A stretch of DNA of 64,000 nucleotides from Cellulomonas soli (GCF_013409305.1 NZ_JACBZJ010000001.1:3906001-3970000); one strand, 5' to 3'. Shown: positions 19,006 through 27,899, counted from the stretch's first letter. The notes: a model not told the origin generated them from the sequence alone. Numbers and translations: made by a program.

Positions 19006-19953
19006 GTGACCACCGATCTGGACGACATCCCGGACGACGGCGTCCTCGAGCCCGTAGGGGCCACCGGCGGTGCACCGGCCGGGCGCGCGCCGGGCGAGGA
19101 GGCACCCGCGGACGAGGTGCGACGCTCCGTCCCCGGCCTGTCGCCCTCGCGCGCGAACGACTTCCTGCAGTGCCCGCTCATGTTCCGGTTCCGCGTGGTC
19201 GACAGGCTTCCCGAGCCGCCCAGCCCGGCGGCCGCGCGCGGCACGCTCGTGCACGCCGTCCTGGAGGACCTCTTCGACCTGCCCGCGGGCAGCCGCACGC
19301 TCGAGGCCGCGACGGCTGCGCTCCCCGCACGCTGGGCGGGACTGCTCGCCGACCAGCCCCGGTACGGCGAGCTGTTCGCGGCACCCGAGGAGGAGCAGAC
19401 CTGGCTCGCCTCGGCCGCGGCGCTGCTGGCGACGTACTTCACGCTCGAGGACCCGAACCGCCTCGAGCCGCACGAGCGCGAGGTCTCCGTGCGCCTCGAC
19501 CTGGAGGACGGCCCGCAGCTGCGCGGGATCGTCGACCGGCTGGACGTGGCACCCAACGGCTGGGTCCGGGTCGTCGACTACAAGACGGGCAAGTCGCCGC
19601 GCGCCGGCTACGAGAGCTCGGCTCTGTTCCAGATGCGCTTCTACGCCTACGTCCTGTGGCGCACCCGCGGGGTCCTGCCGCGGCTGCTGCAGCTGGAGTA
19701 CCTGGGTGACGGCGTGATCCTCAAGCACGAGCCGACCGAGCCGGAGATGCTCACCCTCGAGGCGCGGGTGCGCTCGATCTGGGCGGGTATCGAGGAGGCG
19801 GCGCGTGCCGGCGACTGGCGACCGCGCACGTCCAAGCTGTGCGACTGGTGCTCGTTCAAGGAGCTGTGCCCGGCTTTCGGCGGCACGCCGCCGCAGGTGC
19901 CCGACGGTGCCGTCGAGCGTGCCATCGGGGTGTCACCCACCCCGGTCGGCTGA
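19006..19953 (+). CDS. RecB-family exonuclease with Fe-S cysteines
   Basis: A 315-residue stand-alone PD-(D/E)XK nuclease. After an acidic leader, LSPSRANDFLQCP gives the first cysteine. ARGTLVHAVLEDLF supplies the metal-binding His, GIVDRLD and VVDYKTGKSP are the catalytic Asp and D-x-K motifs, and QMRFYAYVL is the Q-x(4)-Y motif. The C-terminal CDWCSFKELC provides three further cysteines, so a 4Fe-4S clamp of the AddB/Cas4 type is expected. The orthologue in M. tuberculosis (Rv2119) likewise lies next to trmI. No cas genes or helicase partner are nearby, so general DNA repair is the likelier role. Confidence 0.9.
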   Translation: MTTDLDDIPDDGVLEPVGATGGAPAGRAPGEEAPADEVRRSVPGLSPSRANDFLQCPLMFRFRVVDRLPEPPSPAAARGTLVHAVLEDLFDLPAGSRTLEAATAALPARWAGLLADQPRYGELFAAPEEEQTWLASAAALLATYFTLEDPNRLEPHEREVSVRLDLEDGPQLRGIVDRLDVAPNGWVRVVDYKTGKSPRAGYESSALFQMRFYAYVLWRTRGVLPRLLQLEYLGDGVILKHEPTEPEMLTLEARVRSIWAGIEEAARAGDWRPRTSKLCDWCSFKELCPAFGGTPPQVPDGAVERAIGVSPTPVG

Positions 19954-19965
19954 AGGTCGTCGGGC

Positions 19966-20688
19966 TCAGCCGGCGGGTCGCAGGTCGAGGACCTCGCCGG
20001 CGGCGACGCGAGCGATCTCGGCGAGCCCGAGGTCGGCGAGCGACGTCACGCGGCTGACGTCGGTGCGCGCCGCGACCGGCACCATGACCTCGATCGCCAC
20101 GACCTGCGCACCCGAGGCGACCGCGGAGGCGATCCCGGACGGTGAGTCCTCGACCACGACGCAGTCACGCACGTCGACGCCGAGCAGGGCGGCCGCCGTC
20201 AGGTACGGCTCGGGGTCGGGCTTCTGGCGCTCGACGTCGTCCCCGGCGACCACGGCGTCGAACAGGCCCACGGCCCGCGCGAACGGCTCGGCCAGCACCC
20301 GGAACGAGGACGTCACCAGCGCCAGCGGCACGCCCGCCGCACGCAGCCGGAGCAGCAGCTCGTGCGCACCGGGCTGCCACGGGATGCCCACCGCGACGCC
20401 TCGACCGACGCGGTGGTTGAGGAAGTCGCCGATCTCCTCGACCGACAGGTCGACCCCTGCCGCACGCAGCGTGGCCGTGCTGAACGACATCGGGGTGCCG
20501 ACGAGCGCCAGCCCGTCCTCGTGCGTCCAGACCCCGCCGTGCGCCTCGACCAGCTCGATCTCGGCCGCGATCCAGAACGGCTCGGTGTCGATCAGCGTGC
20601 CGTCCATGTCCCACAGGACGGCAGCGGGGAGAGCTGACGCCCGAGGTGCGGTCTGAGCTGCGGACACACCGTGCGGACCGAGGGTCAC
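19966..20688 (-). CDS. HAD-superfamily phosphatase (beta-phosphoglucomutase-like)
   Basis: A 240-residue haloacid dehalogenase-like hydrolase. Motif I is WDMDGTLIDTE with the nucleophilic and acid/base Asp, motif II is ALVTSS, the motif III Lys is in RQKPDPEPYL, and motif IV is VVVEDSPSGI. A helical cap (about residues 40-110) places it in the beta-phosphoglucomutase/phosphoglycolate phosphatase group; the substrate is unknown. The GTG at 20688 has GGGAG six bases upstream. It converges on the RecB-like gene and is divergent from the nucleotidyltransferase gene. Confidence 0.88.
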   Translation of the reverse strand: MTLGPHGVSAAQTAPRASALPAAVLWDMDGTLIDTEPFWIAAEIELVEAHGGVWTHEDGLALVGTPMSFSTATLRAAGVDLSVEEIGDFLNHRVGRGVAVGIPWQPGAHELLLRLRAAGVPLALVTSSFRVLAEPFARAVGLFDAVVAGDDVERQKPDPEPYLTAAALLGVDVRDCVVVEDSPSGIASAVASGAQVVAIEVMVPVAARTDVSRVTSLADLGLAEIARVAAGEVLDLRPAG

Positions 20689-20794
20689 GTCGAGCTCCCG
20701 TCATCGTCGTGCACCGATCGGCGCACGAGGGGAGGCTAGCTGCCCGAGGTGCACGGGCTGGCATTCATGCACGCACCCCACCGCGACCGCCCGG

Positions 20795-20800
20795 TACCTT
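20795..20800 (+). promoter_or_regulatory. candidate -10 (TACCTT) upstream of the CCA-adding-like gene
   Basis: TACCTT is followed six bases later by a GTG at 20807, the arrangement used by leaderless genes here, but that GTG is out of frame with the enzyme at 20904. It would give a 97-nt leader or a short out-of-frame leaderless ORF. Confidence 0.3.
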
Positions 20801-20903
20801 CCTCGCGTGCCCGGCCCCGTCGAGCGCCGAACCCTCCACCCTCGGGCAAGCGGGCCGACCGAGACCGACTGCCATCTGCGGGGCAACGACCCGGACGGAG
20901 AAC

Positions 20904-22367
20904 ATGACCGACTCACGTGGCCTCGAGACCCGCCACCACAGGCCCGGCCTGCTCGCCCTCTCCCCCACCACGAAGCAGCTCCTGGGAGCCGTCGAGCACG
21001 CCGGCGGGCACCCCTACCTGGTCGGCGGGTGCGTCCGCGACGCCATCCTCACGCCGGGCACCCGCCCGAAGGACGTCGACATCGAGGTGTACGGGCTGGA
21101 ACCGGACCGCCTGGTGCACGAGCTGCGCCGGTTCGGGTACGTCGACGAGGTCGGCGCCCGGTTCACGGTGCTGAAGCTGCGTACCGGCGGTGAGGACCTC
21201 GACATCGCGCTCCCGCGGCGCACGGTCAGGACCGAGCAGGGCCACGAGGTCGTCGCCGACCCGTACGCGCCGCTCGTCGAGGCCTCGGGGCGCCGGGACT
21301 TCACCGTCAACGCGCTCATGCTCGACCCGGTGACCGACGAGGTCGTCGACTGCTGGGACGGGCTCGGCGACCTCCGGTCCGGGGTGCTGCGGCACACCAC
21401 CTCGTCGTTCGCCGAGGACCCGCTGCGCGTGCTGCGCGGCGCCCAGCTCGCCGCACGGTTCGACCTCACCATGGCTCCTGAGACCGTCGAGCTGAGCCGG
21501 TCCCTGACGGACGAGCACGCCACCATCGCCCGGGAGCGGATCTGGGGCGAGTGGCACAAGACCGTGACGCGAGGCGTCCGCCCGTCCAGGGCCCTGAGGG
21601 TGCTCGCCCAGACCGGGTGGGAGGGGCACTACCCGCAGCTGGCCGTGCTGCACGGCGTTCGTCAGGACCCGGGCTGGCACCCCGAGGGCGACGTGCACAC
21701 CCACATCGGCCTCGCGGCGGACAAGGCGTGCGAGGTCGCCGACCGCGAGCGGCTGACCGGCGACGACCGTGCGGTGGTGGTGCTGGCGTCGATGCTGCAC
21801 GACGTCGGCAAGCACACCCACACCCGCATCAGGGTTCGGCAGGACGGGCAGGAGCACATCTCCTCGGCGGGGCACGCCGGCGCCGGGGTGGAGCCCGCGA
21901 GGGCGTTCCTGCGGTCGATCGGCGCACCACGGCACCTGCGCGACCGGGTGCTGCCCCTGATCCGGGAGCACATGGCCGCCACGGGCAACGACGACCCGTC
22001 CCCCGCGGCCGTGCGGCGCCTGGCCCGGAGGCTGCAGCCGGCCACGATGCAGGAGTGGGCGATGGTCGTGGAGTCGGACAAGGGCGGTCGCGGGGTCGGC
22101 TCGGTCCCGGGCGGCACCGAGCGCTGGATGGAGCTGGCGCGCAGGCTGGGGACCGAGCGCGCACCGGTCCGCGGCCTGCTGCGCGGTGCGCACCTGATCG
22201 CCGCCGGGATGGAGCCCGGGCCCGAGTTCGCCCCGATCCTGCGGGAGGCGCAGGCCGCTCAGGACGACGGGGAGATCACCGACGAGGCAGGCGCGGTCGC
22301 CTGGCTCGCGGGCAGGATCGCCTCCGGCACGGTACCCGGGGGGCGTGCAGCGGTCGGTCGTCCGTGA
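20904..22367 (+). CDS. HD-domain nucleotidyltransferase related to CCA-adding enzyme
   Basis: A 487-residue protein. The N-terminal polymerase beta-type domain has VGGCVRDAIL and DVDIEVYGL, the two-Asp metal site of tRNA nucleotidyltransferases, and RRDFTVNALM, the RRD(F/L)T motif. A helical RNA-binding region with ARERIWGEW follows. An HD phosphohydrolase domain (about residues 230-380) contains MLHDVGKHTHT. It may add or repair CCA ends or polyadenylate RNA and remove 2',3'-cyclic phosphates. A principal actinobacterial CCA enzyme usually lies elsewhere, so this could be a second copy. The ATG at 20904 has GGAG four to five bases upstream. Confidence 0.85.
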   Translation: MTDSRGLETRHHRPGLLALSPTTKQLLGAVEHAGGHPYLVGGCVRDAILTPGTRPKDVDIEVYGLEPDRLVHELRRFGYVDEVGARFTVLKLRTGGEDLDIALPRRTVRTEQGHEVVADPYAPLVEASGRRDFTVNALMLDPVTDEVVDCWDGLGDLRSGVLRHTTSSFAEDPLRVLRGAQLAARFDLTMAPETVELSRSLTDEHATIARERIWGEWHKTVTRGVRPSRALRVLAQTGWEGHYPQLAVLHGVRQDPGWHPEGDVHTHIGLAADKACEVADRERLTGDDRAVVVLASMLHDVGKHTHTRIRVRQDGQEHISSAGHAGAGVEPARAFLRSIGAPRHLRDRVLPLIREHMAATGNDDPSPAAVRRLARRLQPATMQEWAMVVESDKGGRGVGSVPGGTERWMELARRLGTERAPVRGLLRGAHLIAAGMEPGPEFAPILREAQAAQDDGEITDEAGAVAWLAGRIASGTVPGGRAAVGRP

Positions 22368-22414
22368 GCGGGCCCAGGTCCTCGTCGTCGGACGGCGTGC
22401 GTCGGCCGGGCCGC

Positions 22415-22420
22415 TAGCCT
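22415..22420 (+). promoter_or_regulatory. -10 (TAGCCT) of the GH43 leader ORF
   Basis: Seven bases after this hexamer come GTG-ATG-ATG (22428-22436), so transcription is expected to start on the first codon of a short ORF. Confidence 0.4.
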
Positions 22421-22427
22421 CTGCGCT

Positions 22428-22523
22428 GTGATGATGCGACGTGCCTGCTCCGGCCCCTCCACCCGCACCTGCGACCGCCGCAGCGACCTGCGCGGTCGCG
22501 CCGGCCAGGGGGCACGGCGATGA
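22428..22523 (+). CDS. Leaderless short ORF coupled to the GH43 gene
   Basis: A 31-codon reading frame starting GTG-ATG-ATG and encoding an Arg-rich peptide with two cysteines (RRACSG and RTCDRR). It has no Shine-Dalgarno sequence but sits directly after a TAGCCT -10. Its TGA stop overlaps the ATG of the GH43 gene (ATGA at 22520-22523). That arrangement suggests a translated leader that couples or attenuates GH43 translation. Nothing proves it is expressed; in GC-rich DNA a frame this short could be chance. Confidence 0.35.
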   Translation: MMMRRACSGPSTRTCDRRSDLRGRAGQGARR

Positions 22524-23473
22524 GCGGCGGCGAGCACTTCGGGTACCTGCTCGTCCACTTCGTCGAGGACCAGGACGCGCACACCGAGAAGATCTACCTC
22601 TCGCTCTCCGAGGGCGACGACCCGCTGCGCTGGCGGCGCCTCAACGGCGGCGAGGCGGTCCTGGAGTGGACCGGCGGCACGGGCGGGGTGCGCGACCCGC
22701 ACATCGTGCGCGGCCCGGACGGGTTCCATGTCGTGGCCACCGACCTGCGGGTGTGGCGGCCCGAGGGGCCGGACTGGTGGGCGTTCAGCCACCGGGGCAG
22801 CCGCGACCTGGTGGTGTGGGACTCCCCCGACCTGTTGACCTGGTCCGCCCCGCGCGCGGTCACCGTCGCACCGCCGGACGCCGGGATGGCCTGGGCGCCG
22901 GAGTCGGTGTACGACCCGTTCTCGGGCGACTACCTCGTGCACTGGTCCTCGTCGCTGTCGGGCTCGCCGGACCCGGAGCGCCGGGGTGAGGGTCCCGGTC
23001 GCATCCTGGTCTCGCGGACCCGCGACTTCCGCACGTTCACGCCGCCGGAGACGTACCTGGAACGCCCGGGCGGGGTCATCGACATGACGATCCTCGTCAC
23101 CGCCGACGGCGTGCACCGGTTCGCGAAGCAGGACGACGACACCCCGGACTCGTGGCACGTGTTCCACCAGAAGGGGGCCGGGTTCTTCGATCCCGACTTC
23201 CGCACGCTGGCCCGGCACGTCGGCCAGGACATCGCGCCCCGCGTCGAGGCCCCGCTGGTCTTCAAGGCCAACGACGCCGCGCGCTGGTACCTGTGGGTCG
23301 ACCAGTACGCCCGTCAGCCGCAGGGGTACCAGGCGCTGACGACCACGGACCTCGACTCGGGGTCCTGGGCGCAGGTGCCGCCCGAGGACTTCCACCTGCC
23401 GGCGAGCACCAAGCACGGCGCGGTCCTGCCCCTGCTGCGGCGCGAGCACGAGGCCCTCGACTCCCGCTGGTAG
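22520..23473 (+). CDS. Glycoside hydrolase family 43-like protein, cytosolic
   Basis: A 317-residue five-bladed beta-propeller enzyme predicted to act on arabinose- or xylose-containing glycans. RDPHIVRGPDG gives the catalytic-base Asp in the DPxI motif, and AWAPESVYD is the WAPE motif of GH43-type propellers. There is no signal peptide or carbohydrate-binding module, so it probably cleaves imported oligosaccharides inside the cell. GGGGG precedes the ATG by about seven bases. No sugar transporter or LacI regulator lies alongside. The substrate is not determined. Confidence 0.82.
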   Translation: MSGGEHFGYLLVHFVEDQDAHTEKIYLSLSEGDDPLRWRRLNGGEAVLEWTGGTGGVRDPHIVRGPDGFHVVATDLRVWRPEGPDWWAFSHRGSRDLVVWDSPDLLTWSAPRAVTVAPPDAGMAWAPESVYDPFSGDYLVHWSSSLSGSPDPERRGEGPGRILVSRTRDFRTFTPPETYLERPGGVIDMTILVTADGVHRFAKQDDDTPDSWHVFHQKGAGFFDPDFRTLARHVGQDIAPRVEAPLVFKANDAARWYLWVDQYARQPQGYQALTTTDLDSGSWAQVPPEDFHLPASTKHGAVLPLLRREHEALDSRW

Positions 23474-23546
23474 GCGGATCCACCCGGCCGACGCGGCCGG
23501 ACCCCTCGGGCCATCGGGGCACGGACGCCGCTGCGGGAGGATGCGG

Positions 23547-23584
23547 CCCTCGACGGGCACCGGCACAGTGGTGCCCGTCGAGGG
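23547..23584 (+). promoter_or_regulatory. 15-bp hairpin covering the ClC ribosome binding site
   Basis: Perfect 15-bp arms (23547-23561 and 23570-23584) with an 8-nt loop. The right arm runs into GGGGAG, the ribosome binding site of the ClC gene, whose GTG is at 23594. It may end GH43 transcription, or it may occlude the ClC start and act as a translational switch. It does not match the fluoride riboswitch consensus. Confidence 0.6.
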
Positions 23585-23593
23585 GAGCCGCTC

Positions 23594-24973
23594 GTGCCGA
23601 TCCAGGACGATGCCGTGCAGGGCGCTGCCGGCGCGGAGGCCGCACCGTCACCCGCAGGCCCGCCGGACCTCGTCACGGTCATCCGGTCGAGGCGGTACCT
23701 GGGCGCGCTGGCGCTCGCCGCCGTCATCGGGGCCCCGATCTCGGCGTTGGCCTACGGCTTCCTCGCGCTGGTCGCCACCCTCCAGGGCTTCCTCTTCGGG
23801 GACCTGCCGGCCACCTTGTTCGCCGACGGCACGCCTGCCTGGTGGCCCGTGCCCTGGCTCGTGCTCTGCGGGCTGCTGACCGGGGCGACGGTGCGGTTCC
23901 TGCCCGGCAACGGCGGGCACTCCCCCGCGCTCGGCCTGCGGATGGGAGGCGCACCGCCCGTCGACCGTGAGCTGCCCGGGATCGCACTGGCCGCGCTGAC
24001 CTCCTTGGCGCTCGGATCCGTGCTCGGCCCTGAGGCGCCCCTCATCGCGATCGGTGGCGGGCTCGCCGCGCTCACGGTGCGGCTGCTCCGCCGCGACGCG
24101 CCACCAGCGGCCCTGACGATGATGGCGGCGGCGGGCAGCTTCGCGGCGATCAGCACGCTGCTCGGATCGCCCGTGCTGGGCGCGTTCCTCATCATGGAGG
24201 CCGCCGGCATCGCCGGTGCCGCGCTGACCCTGGTCGCCCTGCCGGGCCTGCTGGCCTCGGGCGTCGGCGCGCTCGTCTTCGTGGGCCTCAACAGCTGGAC
24301 CGGCTTCGGGAGCTTCTCGCTCGCCCTCACCTCGGTGCCGCCCGCCGGCCCGCCGACCCTGGCCACCTTGCTGTGGGCACCCGTGGTGGGGGCTGCAGGC
24401 GCGCTGCTCGGCTGGGTGATCCGGTGGGTCGGTCTCTCGCTGCGCCCCCTCGTGCACCGCAGCCGCGTGCTGGTGACCACGTCCCTGGGTCTGCTCATCG
24501 GGCTCACGGCCACCGGCTACCAGGTGGCCACGGGGCGCGACTTCACGCAGGTCCTGTTCTCCGGCCAGGACGCGCTGCCCGAGCTCGTCGCGCACGCGAG
24601 CGCCTACCCGGTGGGCGTCCTGGTCCTCCTCGCCGTCGCCAAGGTGCTCGCCTACGGTCTCTCGCTCGCGGCGTTCCGTGGCGGACCGGTCTTCCCCGCG
24701 ATGTTCGTCGGCGCCGTCGTCGGCATCGCCCTGAGCGGACTGCCGGGGATGGCCCTGGCACCCGCGATCGGGATGGGCATCGGCGCCACGTGCACGGCGA
24801 TGCTGCGGCTCCCGCTGACCGCGACGCTCCTGGCCACCGTCCTCATGGGGTCCGACGGCGTGCAGGTGACCCCGCAGGTCGTGGTCGCCGTGGTGGTGGC
24901 GTTCGTCGCAACCCACCTGCTGCCGTCACCGGGGCCGCGTTCGCCGGTCGCCCCGGAGCGCGCACCGTCGTGA
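23594..24973 (+). CDS. ClC-family chloride channel/antiporter
   Basis: A 459-residue membrane protein with about ten hydrophobic segments. Family motifs are LPGNGGHSPALGL (replacing GSGIP), GSVLGPEAPLIAIGGG (the GxExP filter region), ISTLLGSPVLGAFLIME and FRGGPVFPAMFVG (the GGxFxP region). It likely moves Cl- or a related anion. The gating Glu found after GxEGP in exchangers is not obvious, so channel-like behaviour is possible. The GTG start has GGGGAG six bases upstream inside a hairpin arm. It converges on the K+ channel gene. Confidence 0.88.
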   Translation: MPIQDDAVQGAAGAEAAPSPAGPPDLVTVIRSRRYLGALALAAVIGAPISALAYGFLALVATLQGFLFGDLPATLFADGTPAWWPVPWLVLCGLLTGATVRFLPGNGGHSPALGLRMGGAPPVDRELPGIALAALTSLALGSVLGPEAPLIAIGGGLAALTVRLLRRDAPPAALTMMAAAGSFAAISTLLGSPVLGAFLIMEAAGIAGAALTLVALPGLLASGVGALVFVGLNSWTGFGSFSLALTSVPPAGPPTLATLLWAPVVGAAGALLGWVIRWVGLSLRPLVHRSRVLVTTSLGLLIGLTATGYQVATGRDFTQVLFSGQDALPELVAHASAYPVGVLVLLAVAKVLAYGLSLAAFRGGPVFPAMFVGAVVGIALSGLPGMALAPAIGMGIGATCTAMLRLPLTATLLATVLMGSDGVQVTPQVVVAVVVAFVATHLLPSPGPRSPVAPERAPS

Positions 24974-24995
24974 CGTCGGCGACGCGGCCCGTGCC

Positions 24996-25589
24996 TCAGG
25001 CACCCGGCTGCGCGCCGCCCTGCCGTCCGATCTCGTCGACCCGTCGGGCCACGCCGCGCCGGGCGGCGGTCAGCAGCAGCCTGATCACGGCCCCCAGCAC
25101 GACGAGGTCGAGCAGCATCTGGACGCTCACCAGCGTCCGCATGCTCTGCGAGCGTGCGACGAGGTCACCGAACCCCACGGTCGCGAAGACGGTCACGGTG
25201 AAGTAGAGCGCCGCGGTGGCGTCCAGCGGCTCGTTGAAGGCCGACGGGTCGCGCAGGGACGTCTCCAGGTAGATCCGGGCGAAGATCAGCAGGAACAGCG
25301 GGATGATCACGGCCAACGCCTCGACGGCCCGCAGCACCGGGTGCTTCGCCCGGACCACGGCGGGCACCTGGATGCCCACGACGACCGCGAAGACCGCGAG
25401 CTCGACGACCAGCCACGGCACGTCGGCGCGGCGCTCCGAGGCGCTCGTCGGGATCAGGAAGTACGCGGCGAGGAGCAGCGACACCGACATCGCGACCCGC
25501 AGCATCATCAGCGTCCCGAGCCGCCACGCCTCACGCCGGGACACCGGAAGCGAGGCGTCGGGCACCGGGGTCTCGGACAGCGGGTCCAT
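24996..25589 (-). CDS. Two-pore-segment K+ channel-like protein
   Basis: A 197-residue membrane protein with four hydrophobic segments. The last two flank a pore loop with the selectivity filter TVGFGDL, so it belongs to the Ion_trans_2 group. There is no RCK/TrkA domain, so gating by ligand is not evident. The ATG at 25589 has GGAG three bases upstream; longer in-frame starts lack support. Divergent from the PAC2 gene. Confidence 0.85.
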   Translation of the reverse strand: MDPLSETPVPDASLPVSRREAWRLGTLMMLRVAMSVSLLLAAYFLIPTSASERRADVPWLVVELAVFAVVVGIQVPAVVRAKHPVLRAVEALAVIIPLFLLIFARIYLETSLRDPSAFNEPLDATAALYFTVTVFATVGFGDLVARSQSMRTLVSVQMLLDLVVLGAVIRLLLTAARRGVARRVDEIGRQGGAQPGA

Positions 25590-25732
25590 GTCTCCGCAGC
25601 CTTCCGCCTCCCCCGGTGCCGCGCCACACGGGGCATCCGGATCGGCCACGACTGCCCGCGTGCCCATGCCGCTGGCACCCTCCCCCCGACGCGCCCGCAC
25701 CCCGCCATCGCTCACCGACCCGGGCGGCGACC

Positions 25733-25738
25733 TAGGCT
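25733..25738 (+). promoter_or_regulatory. -10 (TAGGCT) of the leaderless PAC2 gene
   Basis: Six bases separate TAGGCT from the ATG at 25745, with no ribosome binding site. Confidence 0.5.
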
Positions 25739-25744
25739 GGGTGG

Positions 25745-26602
25745 ATGACCACGGACCCCGCGAGCGCTGCACCTGCCGCCGAGACCGTGCTCCTCGCCGC
25801 GTTCGAGGGCTGGAACGATGCCGGCGGCGCGGCGACCGCCGCGCTCGAGCACCTGCACGAGGTGTGGGGCGCCGAGCAGGTCGACGAGCTCGACCCGGAG
25901 GAGTACCACGACTTCCAGGTGAACCGCCCCGTGGTCGGCACCGGGCCCGACGGTCAGCGCGAGATCACGTGGCCGACGACCGTCGTCGCGGTGGCGACCT
26001 CGCCCCGCACGGGCCGACGCGTCGTCATCGTGCACGGCATCGAGCCGTCCATGCGCTGGCGCCGGTACTGCTCGGAGCTGCTGGACATCGCGGCCGGCCT
26101 GGGGGTGCGCACGGTCGTGACGATCGGGGCACTGCTGGCCGACGTGCCGCACACGCGGCCGATCCCGGTCAACGCGACGAGCGACGACGCCGACGTGCGC
26201 GCCGACCTCGACCTCGAGCCGAACAGCTACGAGGGCCCGACGGGCATCGTCGGGGTCCTGCAGCACGAGGCGATGGCCCGTGGTCTGCGCTCGCTGTCGC
26301 TGTGGGCGGCCGTCCCGCACTACGTGGCGCACCCGCCGTCGCCCAAGGCGACCCTGGCGATCCTCAACCGGCTCGAGGAGCACCTGGGCGAGCCCGTCGC
26401 GCTCGGCGAGCTGCCCGACGACTCCCTGGCCTGGCAGCACGGCGTGGACGAGCTGGCGGCGGAGGACACCGAGATCGGCGAGTACGTGCGCCAGCTCGAG
26501 GAGGCCAAGGACACCGCCGAGCTGCCCGAGGCCAGCGGTGAGGCGATCGCGCAGGAGTTCGAGCGCTACCTGCGCAGGCGCGACCGCGGCACCGGCGGCT
26601 GA
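25745..26602 (+). CDS. PAC2-family protein
   Basis: A 285-residue protein of the PAC2 superfamily, named after a eukaryotic proteasome-assembly chaperone. LLAAFEGWNDAGGAATAAL at the N terminus and VPHYVAHPPSPKATLAIL are the conserved blocks seen in actinobacterial members such as Rv2125. The C-terminal 80 residues are helical and charged. Bacterial members have no proven function. The same window encodes a 20S proteasome, but the genes are 9 kb apart and in separate units, so a link is only a possibility. Probably leaderless. Confidence 0.9.
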   Translation: MTTDPASAAPAAETVLLAAFEGWNDAGGAATAALEHLHEVWGAEQVDELDPEEYHDFQVNRPVVGTGPDGQREITWPTTVVAVATSPRTGRRVVIVHGIEPSMRWRRYCSELLDIAAGLGVRTVVTIGALLADVPHTRPIPVNATSDDADVRADLDLEPNSYEGPTGIVGVLQHEAMARGLRSLSLWAAVPHYVAHPPSPKATLAILNRLEEHLGEPVALGELPDDSLAWQHGVDELAAEDTEIGEYVRQLEEAKDTAELPEASGEAIAQEFERYLRRRDRGTGG

Positions 26603-26627
26603 TCCGCGCAGCGCCCCTGCGTGGCCG

Positions 26628-27899
26628 TCAGAGCCGGATGCCCAGCAGCGCGTCCACGGTGCGTGCGACGACTCCCGGCGCCCCTTCCGCCCACTCCTGC
26701 ACCTGAGGAGCGGCCGCACCCGAGCGGGTGCGCTCGGCCCAGTCGTCGACCGCGGCGAGTGCACGAGGGGTGTCCAGGTCGTCTCCGAGCGCCTCGCGCA
26801 CGGCGGCGAGCGTCGGCGCCGCGTCGAGGCCGCCGTTGCCGGACATCGCCGCTCGCCACGCACCCAGCCGCTCCTGGGCCTGCAGGAGGCCCGCGTCGGT
26901 CCACTCCCAGTCGTCGCGGTACCGGTGCGCCAGCACCGCCAGCCGGATCGCCATCGGGTCGACCCCCTGGGCGCGCAGGCGGGAGACCAGCACGAGGTTG
27001 CCGAGCGACTTGCTCATCTTGCTGCCCTGGTACGCGACCATGCCGGTGTGCACGTGCGTGGCCGCGCCCCGTCCCGCGTCGAGCAGCCGGGCATGCGACG
27101 TGCTCATCTCGTGGTGCGGGAACACCAGGTCCGACCCGCCGCCCTGGACGTCGAACGGCAGGCCCAGGCCGTCACGCGCGATGACGGCGCACTCGATGTG
27201 CCAGCCCGGTCGACCGCGCCCGAGCGTCGCGCCGTCCCAGGCAGGTTCGCCGGCGCGCTCACGACGCCACAGCAACGGGTCGAGCGGGGACCGCTTGCCC
27301 TCGCGGTCCGGGTCGCCGCCGCGCTCACGAGCCAGCGCGACCATCGACGCGGCGTCGAGCCCCGCGACCGCGCCGAACGAGGGGTCGGCAGCCAGGTCCG
27401 CGTACACGTCACCGAGACCGCCGTCGAGCGCGTCGGGCGTCGGGACGCGGTACGCCGCACCGGCGGCCACCAGGCGCTCGACCGCGTCGACGACGGCCGG
27501 GACCGACTCGACGGCTCCCACGTACACGTCAGGGGGCACCACACCGAGCGCCGTCATGTCCTGGGCGAACAGCGCGGTCTGCTCGACCGCGAGCGCCCGC
27601 CAGTCGACCCCGGTCGCGGCCGCGCGCTCGAGGAGCGGGTCGTCGACGTCGGTGACGTTCGACGCGTACCGGACCGTGCGGCCGGCGTCCTTCCAGGCGC
27701 GCACGAGCACGTCGAAGTGCACGTACGTCGCCGCGTGGCCCATGTGCGTCGCGTCGTACGGGGTGATGCCGCAGACGTACAGGCTCGCGGTCTGCCCGGG
27801 CGCGGCCTCGACGAGCCGACCGGAGGAGGTGTCGCGCACGCGGACGGGACCGCCACGGCCGGGGAGCTGAGGGATCTGCGGGGCCGGCCAGGTGAGCAC
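26628..27899 (-). CDS. mshC: Cysteine:glucosaminyl-inositol ligase
   Basis: MshC joins L-cysteine to GlcN-inositol with ATP, the third enzymatic stage of mycothiol synthesis. The 423-residue protein is a shortened cysteinyl-tRNA-synthetase relative. The HIGH-like motif is THMGHA after [10 protein letters not shown] (first zinc Cys), [10 protein letters not shown] has the other zinc ligands, and KMSKS is in [10 protein letters not shown]. The tRNA-binding domain of CysS is missing, as expected. The GTG at 27899 is six bases after TAGGCT, so it is probably leaderless. It shares a 61-bp divergent promoter region with corA. Confidence 0.96.
   Translation of the reverse strand: MLTWPAPQIPQLPGRGGPVRVRDTSSGRLVEAAPGQTASLYVCGITPYDATHMGHAATYVHFDVLVRAWKDAGRTVRYASNVTDVDDPLLERAAATGVDWRALAVEQTALFAQDMTALGVVPPDVYVGAVESVPAVVDAVERLVAAGAAYRVPTPDALDGGLGDVYADLAADPSFGAVAGLDAASMVALARERGGDPDREGKRSPLDPLLWRRERAGEPAWDGATLGRGRPGWHIECAVIARDGLGLPFDVQGGGSDLVFPHHEMSTSHARLLDAGRGAATHVHTGMVAYQGSKMSKSLGNLVLVSRLRAQGVDPMAIRLAVLAHRYRDDWEWTDAGLLQAQERLGAWRAAMSGNGGLDAAPTLAAVREALGDDLDTPRALAAVDDWAERTRSGAAAPQVQEWAEGAPGVVARTVDALLGIRL

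Noticed and set aside
19006..19953. Cas4 nuclease of a CRISPR system
   Set aside because: No cas genes or repeat-spacer array is present; position next to trmI matches the conserved stand-alone RecB-like nuclease.
23474..23593. Fluoride riboswitch upstream of the ClC gene
   Set aside because: The conserved riboswitch blocks are not present; only a long simple hairpin is seen.
25745..26602. Dedicated assembly chaperone of the bacterial proteasome
   Set aside because: The name PAC2 comes from eukaryotes; the gene is 9 kb away, separately transcribed, and family members occur in bacteria without proteasomes.
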